NCBI GenBank assembly: GCA_036733985.1
Contig: DAIMZM010000115.1
Coordinates: 1-6,084 of the forward strand
Direction of reading: 5' to 3'
DNA from: DAIMZM01 sp036733985
GTDB lineage: Bacteria; Bacillota; Dehalobacteriia; UBA4068
Length of the DNA stretch: 6,084 bases
Below, one piece after another: positions 1-4,921 of the stretch. The notes beneath the pieces are model-generated. The model made no database searches. It was not told where the DNA came from and worked only from the letters and a program-made list of their open reading frames with translations. The number at the start of each line of letters is the position of its first letter. Position 1 is the stretch's first letter. The position numbers and the translations under genes were made by a program.

Positions 1-313
1 CAAACGCCATCAGCAAAAAGATCTCCGGCACGATCAGCCGGGAGGCGTAAGCCACGATAAAGGCGATGGTGCCGGAGGCCCGCCATAATGCCGTCATCAT
101 GCCGATCAGCATCAGCAGCAGCAGGATGCGGCGCACCGCCCAGATCCCCTGCCCGGTCATTTTCACTAAGGCCCGCCAGCTGTGTTTATGGATCCGGCCA
201 TAAATAAAAAACAAGGCCAAACCGGCTGCCAGGGCATAGAGTATGGAAAATCCCCCCATCAGGCAGATCAGTAGGCCAAGGATAAAGAAGACAAAGATCA
301 CGATTTCCAGCAT
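1..313 (-). CDS. NhaC-family Na+/H+ antiporter, N-terminal part (cut by window edge)
   Basis: This gene is read from the ATG at 311-313 leftward; 104 codons are visible and the frame stays open to base 1. The peptide is almost wholly hydrophobic. Predicted membrane segments lie at about residues 3-20, 22-38 and 62-77, with a short basic loop (RIHKHSWR) at 40-47. Residues 69-83 (LIGMMTALWRASGTI), followed by a segment ending in LIVPEIFLLMAF, resemble the N-terminal region of NhaC-family antiporters as I remember it, including short Bacillota members. Such proteins exchange external H+ for cytoplasmic Na+ in the inner membrane; the ion specificity here is inferred from family only. A GGAGGG ribosome binding site (326-331) sits 12 nt before the ATG, which is a long spacing, but no better start is visible. 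The gene has its own promoter and lies downstream of a hairpin that probably ends the importer operon. Most of the protein is outside the window. Confidence 0.72.
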   Translation of the reverse strand, partial: MLEIVIFVFFILGLLICLMGGFSILYALAAGLALFFIYGRIHKHSWRALVKMTGQGIWAVRRILLLLMLIGMMTALWRASGTIAFIVAYASRLIVPEIFLLMAF

Positions 314-325
314 GGGAATAATTGA

Positions 326-331
326 CCCTCC
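326..331 (-). promoter_or_regulatory. Ribosome binding site of the NhaC-like gene
   Basis: GGAGGG on the minus strand lies 12 nt upstream of the ATG at 313. The motif is strong but the spacing is longer than the usual 5-9 nt. The 12 nt between are AT-rich (TCAATTATTCCC). Confidence 0.55.
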
Positions 332-334
332 GGC

Positions 335-351
335 GGCAGGTCTATCCTGCC
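335..351 (-). repeat. Small perfect hairpin in the 5' leader of the NhaC-like gene
   Basis: GGCAGG (335-340) and CCTGCC (346-351) form a 6-bp GC-rich stem around a 5-nt loop. If the promoter at 360-387 is right, transcription starts near 353, so the hairpin would form the very 5' end of the mRNA, only a few bases before the ribosome binding site at 326-331. It could protect the 5' end, modulate translation, or be a DNA operator just after the start site. The structure is seen directly; its role is inference. Confidence 0.5.
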
Positions 352-359
352 ATATCTCC

Positions 360-387
360 ATTTTAGAGGATTTTTCGCCATAGTCAA
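360..387 (-). promoter_or_regulatory. Sigma-A-type promoter of the NhaC-like gene
   Basis: On the minus strand, TTGACT (-35, 382-387) and TAAAAT (-10, 360-365) each match the consensus in 5 of 6 positions and are 16 bp apart. The predicted start site is near 353, giving a leader of about 40 nt. This places the antiporter gene in its own transcription unit, separate from the importer operon. Confidence 0.6.
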
Positions 388-403
388 GGGTTTCCGCCTC
401 TTT

Positions 404-417
404 TTACCCAGGGGTAA
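404..417. repeat. Palindrome upstream of the NhaC-like promoter, candidate operator
   Basis: TTACCC (404-409) and GGGTAA (412-417) are perfect inverted arms separated by 2 bp. The element sits about 50-64 bp upstream of the predicted antiporter start site, where activators commonly bind. It lies in non-coding DNA, so codon constraint does not explain it. Whether a protein binds it is unknown. Confidence 0.35.
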
Positions 418-424
418 GCCCTTT

Positions 425-448
425 CCGGGCAGCCCGGCTTAAAACGGG
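425..448. repeat. Overlapping GC-rich inverted repeats in the gap after the importer operon
   Basis: CCGGGC-A-GCCCGG (425-437) is a near-perfect palindrome, and CCCG (433-436) can alternatively pair with CGGG (445-448) across an 8-nt loop. They lie just beyond the candidate terminator at 456-484 and may add to it as back-up stems. I see no gene in 314-514. Confidence 0.35.
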
Positions 449-455
449 ACAAAGC

Positions 456-484
456 AAACCCCCGGAGCTTTTAGCCCGGGGTTT
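456..484 (-). terminator. Hairpin ending the ABC importer operon (probable terminator)
   Basis: About 30 nt past the ATPase stop codon, the minus strand reads a stem of AAACCCC pairing with GGGGTTT, continued by GG/CC and GC/GC pairs with small bulges around an AT-rich loop. The following bases are moderately T-rich (TTTGCTTTG). The stem is strong but the U-tract is broken, so termination may be partial. The position between the operon end and the separate antiporter promoter supports the call. Confidence 0.5.
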
Positions 485-514
485 GGGACGATTAGGCGCG
501 GCGCTGATCAGGGT

Positions 515-1309
515 TCAGGCCCGTACCATGGCATAGCGGCCTTTATGGGCCAGGATATCGATATCGCCATAAACCGCTGACAGGCGGCGGCGCAGATCTT
601 CCCGCTCCGCCCCGGCCATGACGATGCAATCCGCCACCGTGCCGTCTTTCAGCAGCAGCAGGCGGTCGCAATAGGCCATGGCAAAATTGGGATCATGCAG
701 GGTGATGATGCCGCAGCGCTGTTTATCCGAGAGCAAATAGCGGATCTGGCTCAGCACCAAATTCCGGTTGACGAAATCCAGGGCGCTGTCAGGCTCGTCC
801 ATCATCATTACCGGCGCGTCCTGCACGATACAGCGGGCCAGGATCACCAGCTGCTTCTGGCCCTCGCTGAGGCTCAGATAATCCTCAGCCATTTTTTCCG
901 CCAGCCCCAGATAAGCCAGGGCCTCCGCCGCCTGGCGCTTTTGGCTGGCGGAAGGCCCTTCCAGCAGGCGCAAGTAAGGGTTAAAGCCCATCAGCACCAC
1001 CTCCAGCACAGAGGTGTTGTAAATGGCGGAATGGCGCTGGGGAATATAGGCGATCAGCTTGGCCCGCTGATATTCATTGAGGCCAAGGTAATCAATGGTC
1101 TTCCCCGCCTTTGCATCATAAACCAGGCAGCAATCGCTGGCGGCTTTCATCAGGCCGCAGGCTGAGCGGAGCAGCGTGGTTTTACCGCTGCCGTTCAAGC
1201 CCAGCAGGGCCAGGAATTCACCGCTTTCCACGCTGAGATGGATATCTTGGATGATGGTGCGCCCGTTATAACCGGCCCGCAGATTTTCAATGCGCAGCAG
1301 CTCGGTCAT
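515..1309 (-). CDS. FecE/BtuD-type ABC importer ATPase (metal-chelate uptake)
   Basis: This 264-aa cytoplasmic ATPase would power uptake of an iron-siderophore, heme or cobalamin-like substrate. All nucleotide-binding motifs are present: Walker A GLNGSGKT (37-44), Q-loop Gln in IPQ (89-91), signature LSEGQ (147-151), Walker B MMMDEP (168-173), D-loop SALD (175-178) and switch His205 (TLHDP). Length is normal for the family. The signature has Glu where the family usually has Gly (LSGGQ), and the stretch after Walker B reads DSALDF. The ATG lies 2 nt past the permease stop codon, with an AGGCAGG ribosome site inside the permease 3' end (1318-1324), so translation is probably coupled. It is the last gene of the operon, followed by a hairpin. 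The transporter class is clear from the neighbouring FecCD permease and type II binding protein; the actual substrate cannot be read from sequence. Confidence 0.93.
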   Translation of the reverse strand: MTELLRIENLRAGYNGRTIIQDIHLSVESGEFLALLGLNGSGKTTLLRSACGLMKAASDCCLVYDAKAGKTIDYLGLNEYQRAKLIAYIPQRHSAIYNTSVLEVVLMGFNPYLRLLEGPSASQKRQAAEALAYLGLAEKMAEDYLSLSEGQKQLVILARCIVQDAPVMMMDEPDSALDFVNRNLVLSQIRYLLSDKQRCGIITLHDPNFAMAYCDRLLLLKDGTVADCIVMAGAEREDLRRRLSAVYGDIDILAHKGRYAMVRA

Positions 1310-1311
1310 GG

Positions 1312-2331
1312 CTACAGCCTGCCTTTCTTTTTATTGCTCATAAAGAACACCAGGAAAGGCACGCTGATCAGGCTGGTGAGGATGCTGATGGGGATTTCCG
1401 CGCTGTAGAGGCTGCGGGCCAGGCAATCCGCCAGCACCAGGATAATGGCGCCGGTCAGCGCGCTGAGCACACCGGCGGAGAAATTGTTCCGCTGCAGGAT
1501 CAGCCGGGCGATATGGGGGGCGATCAGGCCGATAAAAGAGATCACCCCGGTAACGGAAATGATGGCGGCAATGGCCAGGGTGGAAAAGCCCAGGATCACC
1601 AGGCGTACCTGGACGATGTTCAGCCCCAGCATCCGGCATTCATCCTCATCCAGGGCCAAAAGGGCGATCTGCCGCCGCAGTAAAATCATGCCCAGCAGGC
1701 CCAGGAGGAAGACGGGCGCCACCGCCAGCAGCTTGGCGGCGGTGACCCCGCCAAAGCTGCCCATGGACCAGAATTCAATGGTGGCCAGCTCGTTTTCACG
1801 GTCGGCGAAAAACTTCAGGGTCATGATCAGGGATTCGGAGACGGCGGTGATCACAATCCCCGCCAGGATATAGGTGGCGGTATTATTGAGCCGCGTCACC
1901 CTGACCAGCAGCATCACCGCCCCCACCGCCACCAGTCCGCCGAGAAAAGCGCCCCCAGCCACCAGCAGCGTCACATTGCCCAGGGCCACGATGACAATGG
2001 CCGCGCCCAGATTCGCGCCGCTGGCCACGCCGATGATATCCGGCGCTGCCAGGGGGTTTTTGAAGATGGTCTGATACACGGAGCCAGCCATGCCCAGACC
2101 GATACCGGCCAGAGCCGCCATGAGGGTCCGCGGCAGCCGCAGCTCCCCGAATACCCGCACCGTCATACCTGGAACCTCCTGGGACTGACCGCTTAGAATG
2201 ATAAAGATCTCCCTAAGGGAAATGGGATATTTGCCCACGCAGACAGACAAAGCCAGCGCGGCTAAAAGCAGAGCTAAAGCCGCGCTGAATACCCAGGGAT
2301 ATGGAGTCTTTAAATGTTTTTTATCCTGCAT
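1312..2331 (-). CDS. FecCD/BtuC-type ABC importer permease
   Basis: This 339-aa integral membrane protein belongs to the FecCD family, which forms a dimer in the inner membrane with about ten helices per subunit. Family hallmarks are visible: RLPRTLMAALAG (65-76), the motif FKNPLAAPDIIGVASGANLGA in the 90-110 region, MLGLN (234-238) in the cytoplasmic coupling region, and VISFIGLIAPHIARLI (263-278). Hydrophobic segments run from residue 13 to 330, and the C-terminus is a basic tail (KKKGRL). It lies 34 bp after the binding-protein gene and 2 bp before the ATPase gene. The ATG at 2329-2331 has only a weak GGA about 10 nt upstream, so it may rely on coupling to the gene before it. A single permease implies a homodimer. 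Substrate is unknown; iron-siderophore, heme and cobalamin are the family options. Confidence 0.95.
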   Translation of the reverse strand: MQDKKHLKTPYPWVFSAALALLLAALALSVCVGKYPISLREIFIILSGQSQEVPGMTVRVFGELRLPRTLMAALAGIGLGMAGSVYQTIFKNPLAAPDIIGVASGANLGAAIVIVALGNVTLLVAGGAFLGGLVAVGAVMLLVRVTRLNNTATYILAGIVITAVSESLIMTLKFFADRENELATIEFWSMGSFGGVTAAKLLAVAPVFLLGLLGMILLRRQIALLALDEDECRMLGLNIVQVRLVILGFSTLAIAAIISVTGVISFIGLIAPHIARLILQRNNFSAGVLSALTGAIILVLADCLARSLYSAEIPISILTSLISVPFLVFFMSNKKKGRL

Positions 2332-2365
2332 AACCGGGGGTTCCGTTCTTCATAATCACAAGCGC

Positions 2366-3460
2366 TTATTTGCCCACCTGGGCCGGATCTGCCTGGAAGC
2401 CGTAAAAATCAGCGTAGAAGGAAACCACATCTTCCTGCACCTGCTCCAGGGTATAGAGATCCGGATGCACCACGGAAAGCAGCCATTTCAAACCCAGGAT
2501 GCCGGAAGGCGTGGGGGAATCCCAGGGTTCGAAGGCGGTGGGCATCTGGTAAATGGCATTACCGGCCACAGCGGTCACCAGGGACAGCTGGCTGTCGTTA
2601 CGGATATCGTCCGCGGTATAGCTGGCTTCGCTGGGGATAATGATGATATCCGGGTTCAGGGCCAGCAGCTGCTCATAGGAAATATCCGTCCAGCTGTTGC
2701 CGTCGATTTCGGCAGCCGCGTTGATCGCGCCCACGCTTTCGATGAGCGCGCCCTGATACATGTCCTTAGGCGCGGTGGACAGGTAAGCGGAATTGCCGGC
2801 CATATAGACCCGGGGCTTTTCCGCTGCGGCAATGAGGCCGTTGACTTCCAGCAGCGCCTGCTCATAATAGCTGATCAGGGCGTCGGCCTTAGCTTGGGTA
2901 TTGGTTGCCGTGGCCAGGAGATTGATCATCGCGGTCAGTTCCTCATGGCTTTCCGGGTTGACCAGCATCACCGGGATGCCCAGGCCGGTCATGGTCTCCG
3001 CCGCGTCCGCCAGCTTCTTGGGAAGGATCACCAGATCCGGCTCCAGGGCGATGCAGCCCTCCAGGTCAAATTCCTTGGCAGAGCCCACATTAGGCAGCTC
3101 CAGCAGCTGGGGCGCGGACAGGGCGTAAATATTCCGGGTATCGGCCTTGGCCTCGATGCCTGCCAGCCGGTCGGTCAGGCCCAGGGCGATACAGGCTGAG
3201 CTGGAAATATAATAACCGCTGACAATACGCTCCGGTTCCGCTGCCAGCGTGACCTCCCGCCCGGCCTGATCCATCAAGGTCAGGGGATAAACCGTTCCCG
3301 CCTCCGCCGATGTTTCCTCCGCCGGCGTTTCCGCTTCCCCAAGCTGCCCGGCCTGGCTGTCCCCAGCCGGGGGCTGCTCCTGCCCGGCGCAAGCGGCAAA
3401 ACAAAACAGCAGCGCCAATATAAGAATCATCAAAAACAGCGGCTTCCAACCGTTTCTCAT
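2366..3460 (-). CDS. Lipoprotein substrate-binding protein of the FecB/BtuF type
   Basis: This 364-aa exported lipoprotein would capture the substrate for the importer. I chose the ATG at 3458-3460 because AGGGAG lies 7 nt upstream; an in-frame ATG 13 codons earlier (3499) lacks such a site and would bury the signal peptide. Residues 1-23 form a signal peptide with a hydrophobic core (LFLMILILALLF) and lipobox FAAC, with lipidated Cys24. A Glu/Ala/Pro-rich linker follows (25-57), then a periplasmic-binding type II domain (58-360) starting with YPLTLMDQAGREVTL. Glu134 (FDLEGCIALEPDLVIL) and Glu263 (SYEQLLALNPDIIII) occupy the lobe positions that dock on permease arginines in BtuF and FhuD. EPWDSPTPSG (311-320) lies near the C-terminus. 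It is the first gene of a three-gene operon with its own promoter. Substrate is unresolved. Confidence 0.93.
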   Translation of the reverse strand: MRNGWKPLFLMILILALLFCFAACAGQEQPPAGDSQAGQLGEAETPAEETSAEAGTVYPLTLMDQAGREVTLAAEPERIVSGYYISSSACIALGLTDRLAGIEAKADTRNIYALSAPQLLELPNVGSAKEFDLEGCIALEPDLVILPKKLADAAETMTGLGIPVMLVNPESHEELTAMINLLATATNTQAKADALISYYEQALLEVNGLIAAAEKPRVYMAGNSAYLSTAPKDMYQGALIESVGAINAAAEIDGNSWTDISYEQLLALNPDIIIIPSEASYTADDIRNDSQLSLVTAVAGNAIYQMPTAFEPWDSPTPSGILGLKWLLSVVHPDLYTLEQVQEDVVSFYADFYGFQADPAQVGK

Positions 3461-3467
3461 TTTTAGT

Positions 3468-3473
3468 CTCCCT
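3468..3473 (-). promoter_or_regulatory. Ribosome binding site fixing the binding-protein start
   Basis: AGGGAG on the minus strand lies 7 nt before the ATG at 3460. It decides the start in favour of this ATG over the in-frame ATG at 3499, and gives a standard lipoprotein signal peptide. Confidence 0.75.
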
Positions 3474-3508
3474 CTCTTTGCAAAACCATTTATTATCAAA
3501 TCAGTATA

Positions 3509-3538
3509 TTTCTATGCCACTATAACGCAAAATAGAAA
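3509..3538. repeat. Inverted repeat bracketing the importer -10 box, candidate operator
   Basis: TTTCTAT (3509-3515) and ATAGAAA (3532-3538) are perfect 7-bp inverted arms separated by 16 bp. The predicted -10 box (3519-3524) lies inside the spacer, so a protein bound to both arms would block RNA polymerase. The sequence does not match the classic Fur 7-1-7 box. The region is AT-rich, so chance is a real alternative. Confidence 0.4.
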
Positions 3539-3547
3539 GCATGTAAA
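3519..3547 (-). promoter_or_regulatory. Sigma-A-type promoter of the ABC importer operon
   Basis: On the minus strand, TTTACA (-35, 3542-3547) and TATAGT (-10, 3519-3524) each match the consensus in 5 of 6 positions with the ideal 17-bp spacing. The predicted start is near 3512, leaving a leader of about 50 nt. A second, weaker -10-like GATAAT (3492-3497) with GTGGCA 17 bp upstream lies just downstream. The -35 box sits directly after the malic enzyme terminator. Confidence 0.65.
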
Positions 3548-3552
3548 TCCTG

Positions 3553-3594
3553 CTCATAAAAGAATAATTCCCGTGTCCAACAGAACACGGGAAT
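3553..3594 (-). terminator. Rho-independent terminator of the malic enzyme gene
   Basis: The minus strand has a perfect 10-bp stem, ATTCCCGTGT (3585-3594) paired with ACACGGGAAT (3567-3576), around an 8-nt loop. It is followed by a T-rich run (TATTCTTTTATG). It begins 18 nt after the malic enzyme stop codon at 3613. It separates the malic enzyme unit from the importer operon. Confidence 0.88.
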
Positions 3595-3612
3595 CAGGCG
3601 TGATTTTGGTTT

Positions 3613-4785
3613 TCAAATGCGGGCCACGCCGCTGTCCCGGGCCGCCTGGGCCACCGCGGCCGCCACCGCCGGGCCGATACCGGGATCGAAGGCCAAGGGC
3701 AAAATTTTCTCCCGGCTCAGCGCCTCCTCACCTACCAGGGCGGCGATGGCCTTGGCCGCGGCCAGCTTCATCGGCCCGTTGATATCCCTGGCCCGGGTAT
3801 CCAAAGCGCCCCGGAAAATGCCGGGGAAAGCCAGTACATTGTTGATCTGGTTGGGATAATCGCTGCGGCCGGTGCCCACGATGAAGGCCCCGCCGGCTTT
3901 GGCTGCCTCAGGCAGGATCTCCGGCTGGGGATTGGCCATGGCAAAGACGATGGGATCTTTGGCCATGGTGCGGATATCCCCGCTGTCCAGCAGGTTCCCG
4001 GCGGAAAGGCCGATGAACACATCCGCGCCCCGGATCACCTCCTTGAGCCCGCCCCGGATCTGCTCAGGATTGGTCAGCCGGGCCATTTCCGCCAGAGCGT
4101 CGTTCAAACCGGGGCGGCCCGGATAGAGGCTGCCCTCAATATCGCTCATGGTCACGCTGCCCACGCCGTCGCTGAGCAGCAGCCGGGCCACGGCGCAGGC
4201 GGCCGCCCCGGCCCCGCTGATAGCCACCCGGAGATTACCCTTTTCCTTGCCGGACAGCTTTAGGGCATTGGTCAGGGCCGCCAAAGCCACCACGGCGGTA
4301 CCGTGCTGGTCGTCATGGAAGATCGGAATATCACAGCTGGCCTTCAGCCTTTGCTCGATCTCAAAGCAACGGGGCGCGGCGATATCCTCCAGATTGACGC
4401 CGCCGAAATTCCCGGCCAGCAGTTCCACGGTGCGGACGATCTCGTCCACATCCTTGCTGCGGATGCAGAGAGGGTAGGCGTCGATATTGGCAAAGCTCTT
4501 GAACAGCACGCATTTGCCTTCCATCACCGGCATGCCCGCTTCCGGCCCGATATCCCCCAGGCCCAGCACAGCCGTGCCGTCGGTGATTACCGCCACGCTG
4601 TTCCAGCGGCGGGTATAGACATAGCTTAAATCCGGATCCCTGGCGATTTCCAGGCAAGGCTCCGCCACGCCCGGGGTATAGGCCAGGGTCAAATCAGCGG
4701 CATTTTCCACCGGGCAGCGGGCGACGACCTCGATTTTGCCCCGCCATTCCCGGTGCTTGGCCAAAGCCTGTTCTTTTAATTCCAT
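3613..4785 (-). CDS. NAD(P)-dependent malic enzyme (oxaloacetate-decarboxylating type)
   Basis: This 390-aa cytosolic enzyme oxidatively decarboxylates malate to pyruvate and CO2, reducing NAD(P)+ and linking C4 acids to pyruvate. The N-terminal malic domain contains AYTPGVAEPC (35-44) with catalytic Tyr36, MEGKCVLFK (88-96) with catalytic Lys91, and metal ligands Glu133, Asp134 and Asp159 (FHDDQHGTA). The C-terminal Rossmann domain has GAGAAA (191-196), an acidic residue at the second strand end (Asp215, which tends to favour NAD+), NPQPEILPEAA (285-295) and QINNVLAFPGIFRGALD (313-329). Length fits short bacterial malic enzymes without a phosphotransacetylase domain. I chose the ATG at 4783-4785: GGGGGGAG lies 5 nt upstream, and family members start a few residues before this conserved region. 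An in-frame ATG five codons earlier (4800) is possible. It is a single-gene unit with its own promoter and terminator. Cofactor preference is not settled. Confidence 0.96.
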   Translation of the reverse strand: MELKEQALAKHREWRGKIEVVARCPVENAADLTLAYTPGVAEPCLEIARDPDLSYVYTRRWNSVAVITDGTAVLGLGDIGPEAGMPVMEGKCVLFKSFANIDAYPLCIRSKDVDEIVRTVELLAGNFGGVNLEDIAAPRCFEIEQRLKASCDIPIFHDDQHGTAVVALAALTNALKLSGKEKGNLRVAISGAGAAACAVARLLLSDGVGSVTMSDIEGSLYPGRPGLNDALAEMARLTNPEQIRGGLKEVIRGADVFIGLSAGNLLDSGDIRTMAKDPIVFAMANPQPEILPEAAKAGGAFIVGTGRSDYPNQINNVLAFPGIFRGALDTRARDINGPMKLAAAKAIAALVGEEALSREKILPLAFDPGIGPAVAAAVAQAARDSGVARI

Positions 4786-4790
4786 AGCGG

Positions 4791-4798
4791 CTCCCCCC
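4791..4798 (-). promoter_or_regulatory. Ribosome binding site deciding the malic enzyme start
   Basis: GGGGGGAG on the minus strand lies 5 nt before the ATG at 4785. It overlaps the alternative ATG at 4798-4800, which has its own weaker GGAGAG 11 nt upstream. The stronger motif and better spacing favour 4785. Confidence 0.6.
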
Positions 4799-4815
4799 AT
4801 GATTTCTTTATCTCT

Positions 4816-4889
4816 CCGTTAACGCCCGGTCATTCTCCATTCTACAACATGCCGCCAATCTTGACAAGCAGGTAATGGGCTATTAACGG
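4816..4889. repeat. Paired TTAACG boxes flanking the malic enzyme promoter
   Basis: CCGTTAA (4816-4822) and TTAACGG (4883-4889) are a perfect 7-bp inverted pair about 65 bp apart centre to centre, enclosing the malic enzyme -35 and -10 boxes. The left copy is also part of an 8-bp palindrome, CGTTAACG (4817-4824), just past the predicted start site. They could be two operator halves for a looping repressor. This is inference from position alone. Confidence 0.3.
4839..4867 (-). promoter_or_regulatory. Sigma-A-type promoter of the malic enzyme gene
   Basis: On the minus strand, TTGTCA (-35, 4862-4867) and TAGAAT (-10, 4839-4844) each match in 5 of 6 positions with exactly 17 bp between them. 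The predicted start is near 4832, giving a leader of about 47 nt to the chosen ATG. Confidence 0.7.
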
Positions 4890-4909
4890 CGAAAATTGAA
4901 TCTTAAGAC

Positions 4910-4917
4910 GGGGGTGA
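4910..4917 (+). promoter_or_regulatory. Ribosome binding site setting the TTG start of the ComM-like gene
   Basis: GGGGGTGA, extended by TT, is close to the ideal GGAGGTGATT complement of the 16S rRNA 3' end. It sits 7 nt (from the last G of the run) before TTG at 4922-4924. The GTG inside this motif (4914-4916) is out of frame with the gene. Confidence 0.8.
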
Positions 4918-4921
4918 TTGT

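Noticed and set aside
695..1165. Plus-strand open frame opposite the ATPase gene
   Set aside because: It is antisense to a gene with all ABC ATPase motifs and its product is His/Gln/Ala-rich, which is typical of a shadow frame.
2198..3199. Plus-strand open frame (333 codons) across the permease and binding-protein genes
   Set aside because: It runs antisense to two well-identified genes, spans their boundary, and encodes a low-information sequence without family features.
3461..3499. Upstream ATG at 3499 as the start of the binding protein
   Set aside because: It would add 13 residues (MIINGFAKRGRLK) before a clean lipoprotein signal peptide, and the strong ribosome site at 3468-3473 would then be coding.
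4861..4889. Perfect TTGACA on the plus strand as the -35 of the ComM-like gene
   Set aside because: No good -10 is present at 16-18 bp (TAACGG at 17; TATTAA only at 14). The hexamer overlaps the reverse-strand -35 of the malic enzyme (TTGTCAA/TTGACAA), so the match may be incidental. The real promoter of the ComM-like gene is unresolved.
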